A DNA stretch of 33,482 nt from Baffinella frigidus. Lineage: Eukaryota; Cryptophyceae; Cryptomonadales; Baffinellaceae. This document shows positions 9,501-14,871 of this stretch, in pieces. The position numbers were made by a program, and so were the translations under genes. Each line of letters opens with the position of its first letter. Position 1 is the first letter of the stretch. Where the stretch lies: NCBI GenBank assembly GCA_026770585.1, contig MU646312.1:301043-334524 (forward strand), given 5' to 3'. A model generated the notes under the pieces. It was not told where the DNA came from. It ran no database searches and worked only from the letters and a program-made list of their open reading frames with translations.

Positions 9501-10673
9501 GTTAGCGCTACGAGCCCGGGGGTCGCGGAGACTTTGCTGGTGTTTATCTGGTCTGGGGTTTGGGGTTTCCGGTTGAGGGTTGAGGGATGAGTACTAGCTC
9601 TGCCTCACGCGGATTGACCGACGATTCTCAAGTTTACACGCTGGGTTCGCGATACAGATCCGTCAACATTGGGGCGGGAACGAGCCGGGGATCACCAAAT
9701 TGGCGGGCCCAAATAGACTGGGACAGAGCTAGGAGTGCTAGCGCTGCCTCAGTTAATCTGGACTCCTCGTTAACTGCATTTAGATGCTTGTTGTACTGGA
9801 GCGTTTGTACAGAGTCCTCATCTAAATGTATTTAATGAGGAGACCAGATTACCCCAGGCAGAGCCTAGCTCTGTCCCAGTTCAATACGGGCGCGTAGATA
9901 TTTCGCCCCCCTCCCAATTTCACAGGTGAATTTTGACACCCTCCCAGGAAGTTTACCTGTAAAATTTCGGGGAGAGGCGAAATATCTACACGCCCAATTT
10001 GAAATGGGACAGAGCTAGAGAGCTAGCAGTACCCCGTCGATAAGGCGGTTGAGCACCTCATTCTCTTTCCAAGGACCCCCTAGGAAAACCCTAGGTCCCT
10101 AGGGATTTCCTACCGTAGGGCCTGGTACATGGATATCCGAAGCTCCCAGACCCGAAATAAGCTGCTACGGATTGCTATGAGTACCCCGTCAAGCAGACGG
10201 TCGAAGAATTCCTGCCCGATCCCCTCATTAACAGACTGTTCTCAAGTTGACACGCGGGGTTCGCGGTACAAACCCGTCAACTTTGCACCGAAGAAGAGCC
10301 CGGGCGCACCAAATTGGCGAGCCCAAAAAGACTGCGACCGATCCAGGAGGATTACCCCCTCGAGAAGGCGGTCGAGGACTTCCTGCGCGATCTCTCATCG
10401 GCTTTCCAAGGACGGGTTTTCCCCCAGGAGGTACCAAAGTGTATCAGCCATCTATTCACCCCCTTAGGAAACCCCTAGGTCCCTAGGGATGTCCTACCGT
10501 AGGGTCCTATGGAATGGATATCAGAAGCTCCCAGACCCGAAATAAGCTGCTACGGATTGCTGATATACCCCGTCGAGCAGACGGTCGAGGACTTCCTGCG
10601 CGATCCCCTCATCGTCCCCCCCCTGGATCTCCGCCAGCTGCTTCTCCAGGAACCTGCGCACAAGACGCGCCAT
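464..10673 (-). CDS. Gene A: armadillo/HEAT-like helical repeat protein, 11 exons, 3' end beyond the window
   Basis: Exons in order of transcription are 10569-10673, 9029-9124, 8118-8195, 7413-7496, 6199-6300, 5455-5553, 4004-4096, 2850-2959, 2099-2145, 920-997 and 464-573. They sum to 1002 nt (334 codons) with no internal stop. Every intron phase agrees (0,0,0,0,0,0,0,2,1,1,0), which supports the model strongly. The protein is rich in Ala and Leu, with repeated helix pairs such as LVARLAAALRLATLAGLSNL, IEALMGVLRAGD, VEQLAGARDLLH and VRVRTASHAALMGAIK, about one armadillo- or HEAT-like repeat per exon. It has no signal peptide or membrane segment. Such proteins are usually scaffolds, transport adaptors or axonemal/cytoskeletal parts. 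I cannot name the family member, so I assign no function. Donors are weak (GTCC at three of them). Each exon is accompanied by partial copies of itself. The gene runs off the left edge. Confidence 0.72.
574..919 (-). other. Gene A intron 10 with one 3' echo and an 18-bp minisatellite
   Basis: A 3' echo of exon 10 lies at 768-812 with a GTATAG donor. An array of the roughly 18-bp unit CAACTGCCGCCCTATCCT, with variants, fills 650-740 and 820-905. I see nothing else here. Confidence 0.7.
920..997 (-). CDS. Gene A exon 10
   Basis: Acceptor ACCCAG, donor GTATTG, 78 nt, phase 1 to 1. It encodes SFPDAEAAGSLSQLLFAALS followed by HRTVL, a two-helix unit. Copies at 1198-1236 and 1438-1496 keep the acceptor end, and the copy at 768-812 keeps the donor end. 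Confidence 0.75.
1859..1915. repeat. Telomere-like heptamer block inserted inside an exon echo
   Basis: A 57-bp run of CCCTAAA-type units separates GGCGCGG (1852-1858) from CGCGGATGTTGATCAG (1916 on). In exon 9 (2099-2145) the two flanks are directly joined. The block has clean ends and no target duplication that I can see. Confidence 0.8.
1944..2078 (+). mobile_element. Fold-back element, family 1 (about 135 bp, diverged)
   Basis: It shares the internal core GGTACAAATTCGTCAACTTT and the motif ACTATTCCTAAGT with the copies at 9595-9731 and 13711-13848. It ends in AATAGACTGGGACTGAG. The ends are eroded. It has no coding capacity, as expected of a MITE. Confidence 0.55.
2099..2145 (-). CDS. 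Gene A exon 9 (47 nt)
   Basis: Acceptor TTCAG, donor GTACAC, phase 2 to 1. It encodes SLMALINIRAVPSDA. Its very unequal phases still fit both neighbours, which is good evidence that this small exon is real. Confidence 0.7.
2146..2849 (-). other. Gene A intron 8 with two 3' echoes of exon 8
   Basis: Echoes at 2479-2523 and 2693-2738 each read GPGGDDLAA then Met/Leu-Arg-Ala and end at a GTGCGT donor. The roughly 90 bp beyond each (about 2524-2610 and 2739-2825) are also near-identical, so the repeated unit covers exon tail plus intron. About 2150-2210 is TTTAGGG-type and about 2325-2470 is CCCTAAA-type on the plus strand. A triplicated ACGATCGTTGACTAAAN motif lies at 2255-2310. Confidence 0.7.
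2850..2959 (-). CDS. Gene A exon 8
   Basis: Acceptor AAACAG, donor GTGCGT, 110 nt, phase 0 to 2. It encodes ALRQCMADKTLEESLAAPPG, then a Gly/Pro-rich loop, then DDLAAMRAR. The acceptor-end copy lies at 3071-3119 and the donor-end copies at 2479-2523 and 2693-2738. Confidence 0.75.
2960..4003 (-). other. Gene A intron 7: 5' echo of exon 8, 3' echoes of exon 7, heptamer arrays
   Basis: The 5' echo of exon 8 (3071-3119) reads APRQCMVDKTLKESLA. The 3' echoes of exon 7 are at 3511-3560 and 3838-3887 and end at GTCCAC donors. A long TTTAGGG/TTTGGGG array runs from 3120 to 3500, with about eight perfect units at 3310-3360. The stretch 3560-3790 is GC-rich and unassigned. Confidence 0.7.
4004..4096 (-). 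CDS. Gene A exon 7
   Basis: Acceptor GTGCAG, donor GTGCCC, 93 nt, phase 0 to 0. It encodes ALLLHGAPQQRCRAAGILMH followed by VSGARDPAAAQ, an armadillo-like helix pair. Confidence 0.75.
4341..4482. repeat. 20-bp tandem repeat containing a GTGAATTCAC palindrome
   Basis: About seven units of GTGAATTCACGGGCTGTAAA lie head to tail, with one 10-base insertion in the second unit. Each unit carries the perfect 10-bp palindrome GTGAATTCAC. Confidence 0.9.
4519..4687. mobile_element. MITE-like fold-back element, family 2 (GAGCGCTTGCGG ends, TA flanks)
   Basis: Perfect 31-nt inverted repeats at 4521-4551 and 4655-4685 begin TAGAGCGCTTGCGGG. If TA is the target duplication, the terminal repeat starts at GAGCGC. 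The inside is AT-rich and non-coding, with TTTGTACCAG near 4573. The ends resemble those of the element at 31347-31535. Confidence 0.75.
5455..5553 (-). CDS. Gene A exon 6
   Basis: Acceptor ATACAG, donor GTCCAC, 99 nt, phase 0 to 0. It encodes AEAALLVNNVAALGDDAVRV followed by RTASHAALMGAIK. This is the clearest armadillo/HEAT-type two-helix unit in the protein. Three donor-end copies lie downstream. Confidence 0.8.
5554..6198 (-). other. Gene A intron 5
   Basis: It holds a TA/ATA-rich microsatellite (about 5582-5632), inverted copies of GTCCACTTAGCAGC (about 5677 and 5803), and a 19-bp tandem array of the form GTGTAGGGTACAGGGTATA at 6022-6185. I see no exon echo in the middle part. Confidence 0.65.
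6022..6185. repeat. 19-bp tandem repeat built on GTGTAGGGTACAGGGTATA
   Basis: Eight or nine imperfect units lie in tandem. The unit reads as two GGGT half-units, so it may derive from the telomere-like heptamer. Confidence 0.85.
6199..6300 (-). CDS. Gene A exon 5
   Basis: Acceptor CTCTAG, donor GTCCCA, 102 nt, phase 0 to 0. It encodes VALAGPAVVEQLAGARDLLH followed by RATMMLCGAEEDVK. Acceptor-end copies lie upstream at 6698-6733 and 6950-7008, with a MITE-split copy at about 6349-6562. Confidence 0.75.
6301..7412 (-). other. Gene A intron 4: 5' echoes of exon 5 and one 3' echo of exon 4
   Basis: The 5' echoes of exon 5 are at 6950-7008 and 6698-6733, with a third split at 6349-6371 and 6546-6562. 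The 3' echo of exon 4 (7130-7192) ends at GTAGCG and has an internal deletion that shifts frame. Heptamer DNA lies at about 6565-6690 and 7020-7125. A reversed, diverged family-1 core (TGTACCGG...GTCAACTT) lies at about 7205-7340. Confidence 0.65.
6372..6545. mobile_element. Short fold-back element (15-nt terminal inverted repeats) inside an exon echo
   Basis: CCACGCAAGAGTGTA at 6372-6386 is matched exactly in reverse complement at 6531-6545. It also contains the perfect palindrome TAGCCAGATCTGGCTA (about 6410-6425). Its flanks are the two halves of a 5' echo of exon 5. Confidence 0.65.
7413..7496 (-). CDS. Gene A exon 4
   Basis: Acceptor GCGGCAG, donor GTAACG, 84 nt, phase 0 to 0. It encodes IEALMGVLRAGDRVAPRAQA followed by HAAATLSQ. 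The frame upstream of the acceptor is also open, so a slightly longer exon is possible. Confidence 0.75.
7497..8117 (-). repeat. Gene A intron 3: tandem unit of about 150 bp containing exon 3 tail, donor and intron
   Basis: Donor-end copies of exon 3 lie at 7652-7690, 7792-7833 and 7944-7990, each with the donor form GTCCAG or GACCAG. They alternate with an AT-rich segment carrying GTACCACGAA and CACTTTT. The unit is exon tail plus donor plus intron start, repeated about four times including the real junction. Confidence 0.75.
8118..8195 (-). CDS. Gene A exon 3
   Basis: Acceptor CCCAG, donor GTCCAG, 78 nt, phase 0 to 0. It encodes VPLCAAAALIANGAPRGNEA followed by LAAPDM. All three extra copies are downstream and keep only the donor half. 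Confidence 0.72.
8196..9028 (-). other. Gene A intron 2: heptamer array, three 3' echoes of exon 2, minisatellites
   Basis: Heptamer DNA fills 8200-8412. The 3' echoes of exon 2 are at 8482-8526, 8661-8706 and 8797-8845 (Leu-Ala-Gly-Leu-Ser-Asn-Leu-Gln type ends). Minisatellites of CCCGAGGCGGGCCTGTCTGT type lie at 8536-8630 and 8846-9004. (CTAT)n lies at about 8711-8740. A family-1 end fragment sits at about 8768-8793. Confidence 0.7.
8846..9004. repeat. GC-rich minisatellite, unit about 18-20 bp
   Basis: Repeated CCCGAGGCGGGCC joined by TGTCTGT, TATCTAT or TGTCTCT linkers. A second block of the same unit is at 8536-8630. Confidence 0.85.
9029..9124 (-). CDS. Gene A exon 2
   Basis: Acceptor ACCAG, donor GTGAGT (consensus-like), 96 nt, phase 0 to 0. 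It encodes INNGKVSATPGLVARLAAAL followed by RLATLAGLSNLQ. It shows the direction rule most clearly: three acceptor-end copies upstream and three donor-end copies downstream. Confidence 0.8.
9595..9731 (+). mobile_element. Fold-back element, family 1 (137 bp)
   Basis: Ends are TAGCTCTGCCTCACGCGG and GACTGGGACAGAGCTA, imperfect inverted repeats. The core is CGATACAGATCCGTCAAC and CACCAAATTGGCGGGCCC. It matches 13711-13848 along its length. Confidence 0.75.
9755..9850. mobile_element. Fold-back element with about 32-nt arms
   Basis: AATCTGGACTCCTCGTTAAC onward is matched in reverse complement, with a few mismatches, at about 9819-9850. The outer flanks TAGCGCTGCCTCAG (9738) and CAGGCAGAGCCTA (to 9871) extend the inverted repeat and resemble family-1 ends. 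Confidence 0.65.
9873..10014. mobile_element. Fold-back element with about 45-nt arms (TAGCTCTGTCCCA ends)
   Basis: The left arm starts near TAGCTCTGTCCCAGTTCAA and contains GGGCGCGTAGATATTTCGCC. The right arm is its near-perfect reverse complement ending GGGACAGAGCTA. The centre carries CACAGGTGAATTTTG and TTTACCTGT. Confidence 0.7.
10228..10348 (+). mobile_element. Fold-back element, family 1 (degenerate ends)
   Basis: It shares GACTGTTCTCAAGTTGACACG, read here as motif ends at 10230-10250, then GCGGTACAAACCCGTCAAC and CACCAAATTGGCGAGCCC with family 1. It lies between two 3' echoes of exon 1. Confidence 0.6.
10569..10673 (-). CDS. Gene A exon 1, proposed start
   Basis: ATG at 10671-10673 opens MARLVRRFLEKQLAEIQGGD, followed by DEGIAQEVLDRLLDG up to a GTATAT donor (105 nt, phase 0). 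An internal CGCAG just after MARLVR could instead be an acceptor preceded by an upstream exon, since the frame is the same either way. The amphipathic start looks like a helical-repeat cap. Confidence 0.6.
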
Positions 10674-11544
10674 TCATGGCCGCGGAAGTAGCGTTTGGTG
10701 GCGGGTTTTCGAACGGAGTGTTTGGTGGCGGGTTTTCGAGCTGGGAGGCGGATATCGAGGCGCGTTTGTCGGCGGCTTGTGGAGCGGGGGCGGGGCGGCC
10801 TGGGAGCGCAGCAACGAGAGGGGTCGGATCACCTTGAGATATCCCCGGCCACAGGTGCCTCCGGCGAAGGGCCCACTGCCCACCCCGGCGAGGTCTCATG
10901 GTCGACCTCGGCGACTGTGGTCGGGACCTGGCGGTGCATTGGGGAAGTGTAGCGCTGGGGGGGGTCTGGAGCGCCGAGGAAGAGGGGCTCGTGCTCTCCT
11001 CCGATCGCTCTGTCGGTGAGGGAAGGGTTGACTTAGTGGGAAGATGAGGCCAGCCTGAAAGGCCACCTCCAAGCAGCGGGACCCTCCACTCAAGGCTAAT
11101 CTACAGCCTCCAGCGGATTTTTTTGGCGACAGTGTTCGGTGGCGCGAGGGGACCTGTTGTAGAGTGCGCGGGCCGCCGAGGAAGGTGTCTCTGGAAGCGC
11201 GGTGCCACCCTCGTTGTCATGAGACTTGACTTCGTACCCCACCGATAAATTGAGAGACTGCGTGTAGGAAACCACTCCAGCTGACCGCCTCGAGGGGGAC
11301 GAGGCGAAGATGCCGCTGGTATCCACCTCCATCGCCTCGCGCTTCTGTTTGCTCTCCACGCACTTTCCCCTGCGAGGAAACAAGCGTGCCCGCCTCCTGG
11401 CCGGTTTCTTGAAAAATCCTCTTTCGAATTTTGTTGACTTTTGCTGAAAGTGGTCAAAATGTTGACTTTTGAAAGTCAACACAGATTTTTCCCGTCCTCA
11501 AAAACAAATTCCCTGACACCGTTCGCCAGTCTCCGCCATTCGAG
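10674..11544. promoter_or_regulatory. Divergent intergenic region between genes A and B
   Basis: The region is 871 bp between the two proposed start codons. It has no heptamer arrays and no exon echoes, in contrast to all the intron DNA around it. GTTTGGTGGCGGGTTTTCGA occurs twice (about 10693 and 10719), and GTTGACTTTTGAAAGTCAAC at 11461-11480 is a near palindrome. A minus-strand frame (about 11094-11330, starting MEVDTSGIF) is open, but I cannot support it as coding. Promoter function is inferred from position only. Confidence 0.45.
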
Positions 11545-11760
11545 ATGGCGGGGCGCAGCAAGGAGGTCAGGACCATGGTCGTTGTTGGGACCTTCCCGGG
11601 GGAGGACGGGGGGTCGCTCCGCTGCTGGGCAGCGGCGCACGTCACAGCCTTCGCGATGGCGCTCCCCGGCGCTTCGCCGAAAGAGCCCACCGCAGCCAAG
11701 GCTGTCGCCGTGGCGCCGCCAGCAGCCCAGCCCGCCGGGGCCAAGGGCGCAAAAAGGAAG
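11545..11760 (+). CDS. Gene B exon 1, start uncertain
   Basis: ATG at 11545 gives 72 codons ending KGAKRK before a GTGTCA donor. A second ATG at 11656 gives a more ordinary Ala/Pro/Lys-rich start, MALPGASPKEPTAAKAVAVA, and may be the true start. Confidence 0.55.
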
Positions 11761-14357
11761 GTGTCATCGCGCCCTCCCCCTTCGTGCGACGTGCCCTGGC
11801 CTTCCCTGCATGGGGTTTGTCGCTCAGGACATCAAAGGGGTTTTGTTCCGAGAGCATGGCACATCCTGAAAGGAAACTGTCTGCCCATGCCCTTTGCAGG
11901 GGAAGATGGCGCTGAAGAAGGTCGACAAAGTGCAGGCGCCCTCGCAGGATGACCTGAGCAGAGGCCAGCAAGCCATCGAAACCACGGGGAGTGATGTGCT
12001 GGACATCATCCTGCAGAAGATCACAGCGGAGTGCCCAGAGGCGGTGGTGCACGTCGACGAGAAGGTGCGCGGCAGGAGAATTTGCCCGCTCTCACCACCG
12101 CACCACCCTCTCCTCACCCCGCCATCCCATTCACGCCTTCCCGTCGTCCCTTCCTGTTTTCCCGCGCGGGAGGCCTCTCGCGGGAGGCCTCCCATCCCAC
12201 AAACGCACCACCCCGCCCGACGCGTCAAGACATGCCCCCCCCCTCCCGACCAGGAGGCGGGCCGCGCGCGCGTCCTCCTCCTCAAGACCTCCGAGGTGCG
12301 GCTCGCGCGCCCCTGCCCCTCCTCTCTCTTCCATCGCACGCGTGCGCAAGGTTGGGATGTCCAAGATGGAAGCAGTTTGTGCGGGGAGCCTTTGTGCTCG
12401 GTCCCAGCGCAAAGGTCGCGCGACCCAGCACAAAGAGGGAAAGTGTGTGCGGCCCCAGCGCAGCGCCCATCGCAATTTCCTAGGAATCGACTGATGCGCC
12501 TAATGGGGGCAGGGGGGGGTCCTGCAGGACCCGTTTGTACGGGGAGATGGAGGCAGTTTGTACGGGGAAGGCGCACGTTGCCCCCTGCAGTTTGTGGAGT
12601 GAGGGATGAGGGTAGCCCCTTGGTCCGCGTCGGGGGGAGGGACGGCGGCGGGGACAGCCCCTGTCCTGACGGGAAACCTTGCAGGGGGTGGTCCTGCGCA
12701 AGGTGGAGGCGGTTTGTGCGGGGAAGGCGCGCGTGGCAAAGGGGGCGGTGGGGGAGGAGGACAGCGATTCCCGCGTGCAGCAGCTCTTGTCACGGTGAGT
12801 ATCTAATGCGAAAACAGACTCGAATTAGAGCACGTTTTGTGCTATCTGAAGGGTGAAATTTACTATCTTCCTCGACATAGGTTTAACAAAGCACAAACCC
12901 GCCCAGCTCTTTTCACGGTGAGGATCAAGGGGGGCGCAATCCCTCTAGCTCCAAAGCGCCCGGGCGCACCAACTCGCTTCGCCCAAATCGACGGAGCCAG
13001 AGCTGTTCGGTTTGCGTGGATTGAGGGGGGGGGGCGTAATGTGCCGGTTTCTGCCGCGATCCTCTATACAGGGGAGGGGGGCTTGATGTGATCCGAAAGG
13101 AAGCATGGCCTTTATAAAGAACAAGTTCTGGTGTCCGCCTATGTTTGGAGCTCGAAGAACCTAAAGGACCTAAAGGACAGCCAGTGACTCGGTGTGCTGC
13201 TTCAAAGCAGTACACTGAGGGGAATCGAGAAATCGCCTGCAGCACAAAGTGAAGGGCTCGGGTGAGGTTACGCGCCTGCAGCAACTCTTTTCACGGTGAG
13301 GGTCGCCGGGTGCGCTCCCTCTAGCTCTGTCTCCGTCCATTTGAGCTCGCCTATTTGGCGAGACCAGCAGCTTTGTAAGGAGCGGAAAATTTGACGGATT
13401 TGTGCCGCAACCCCAGCATGTCAACCTGAGAATAGTCGGTCAACCCGAGTGAGGCAGCGCTAGGCTCCCTCTGTACGGTTTTCGTGGATCGAGGGGAAGG
13501 TGTAGTGTGCAGAGCCTGCCCGCGTCTTTGACGCGCCGCAGCACAAAGCGGAAAATCGGGGTTGGCCTGCAGCACAAAGTGAAACTGAGTACCTAGCTCT
13601 GCCTCTGTTGTGTTGGAAACTGAATACCTAGCTCTGCCTCAGTCCGGTTGGCAAACTGAAACTGAGATGAGCCTGCAGCACAAAGTGATGGGCTCAGGGG
13701 AGGCTCTCTATAGCTCTGCCTCACTCGGGTTGACTGACTATTCTAAAGTTGATATGCTGTGTGCGTGGTACAAATCCGTCAACTTTGGGGCGGAAAAGAG
13801 CTCAGGCTCACCAAACTGGTGAGCACAAATAGACCGAGACCGAGCTAGTACTTAACCTGTGCGCCCTGCGCAGATCGCTGCTGACGGCGATGCTCCAAGA
13901 CGGGTGGGTGGACACGGGCGCCGAGTTAGACTCGTTCTGCTCCCACTCGCTCCTCGTACACCCCAAACCCTGAACCCTAAACCCTCAACCCTAAACCCTA
14001 AACCTCAAACCCTGAACCCTAAACCCCAAACCCCAAACCCTAAAACCCAAACCCCAAGCCGTAAACTCCAAACCCTAAAGAGCTCCTAGCTACTCGTATC
14101 TGCCCTCCCCACCCACCAGCTGCAGTCCAAGTGCCACTCTGGGTGGTCACGAACGCTCCTCGTAGCGGTTGACACGGGAGCCGAGTGCGACTCTTTCTGC
14201 TCCCGCTCGCTCCTCGTGTCTGCCCTCCCCACCCACCAGCTTAGTCTCTCTCGCGCGCGCTCGCGCGCCCTCTCTCTCTCTCTCTCTCTCCTCCCTTCCC
14301 TCTCTCTCTCTCTCTCGCTCGCTCTCTCTCGCTCGCTCTCTCTCTCTCGCTCGCTCG

Positions 14358-14389
<32 letters not shown>

Positions 14390-14832
14390 TGCTCGCTCGC
14401 TCGCTCTCTCTCGCGTGCTCTCTCTCTCGCTCGCTCTCTCTGTATCTATCTATCTCTCTCTCTCGCGCGCGCGCTCTCTCTCTCTATCAGCGCGTGTCCT
14501 TATTCGCGAGTAACCAATGTACCCCGGCACGGCATGGTTGGTGTAAATAGAGGTCTCTCCTCTTTGGGGATCAGTAGAGGGCTTTCTCCGTTTGGTATTA
14601 ACAGAGGGTATATCATTGCAGGATCGCGCGCTGGATCTCTTTCTCTCTCTCTCTCTCTCTCGCTACCTCTTTCTCTCTCTCACTCTCTCTCTCTCTCGCT
14701 ACCTCTTTCTCTCTCTCTCTCTCTCTCGCTACCTCTTTCTCTCTCTCTCTCTCTCTCTCGCTACCTCTTTCTCTCTCTCTCTCTCTCTCNNNNNNNNNNC
14801 CTCTTTCTCTCTCTCTCTCTTTCTCTCGCTAC

Positions 14833-14871
<39 letters not shown>

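Larger units (their letters stand above)
9125..10568 (-). other. Gene A intron 1: 5' echoes of exon 2, 3' echoes of exon 1, fold-back elements
   Basis: The 5' echoes of exon 2 are at 9211-9253, 9331-9399 and 9505-9547, all ending in a CCAG/ACCAGAT acceptor context. The 3' echoes of exon 1 are at about 10033-10070, 10185-10230 and 10356-10400, all ending in GGG then GTA donors. A segment of about 150 bp with CCTAGGTCCCTAGGGAT and CCCAGACCCGAAATAAGC occurs at about 10077-10230 and again at about 10462-10615, so part of exon 1 lies inside the second copy. Fold-back elements lie at 9595-9731, 9755-9850, 9873-10014 and about 10228-10348. Confidence 0.7.
12795..13873 (+). other. Gene B intron 3: 3' echoes of exon 3 and family-1 elements
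   Basis: Donor-end copies of exon 3 (CAGCTCTTTTCACG then GTGAGG) lie at 12897-12917 and 13272-13295. Weaker GCCTGCAGCACAAAGTGA fragments lie at about 13236, 13536, 13566 and 13672. Family-1 elements lie at 13322-13462 (reversed), 13711-13848 and, as a fragment, about 12946-13012. No heptamer arrays are present. Confidence 0.6.

Noticed and set aside
11094-11482. A minus-strand gene starting MEVDTSGIF
   Set aside because: The frame is open but shows no repeats, domains or splice link to gene A. Shorter shadow frames overlap it. It is left as unproven.
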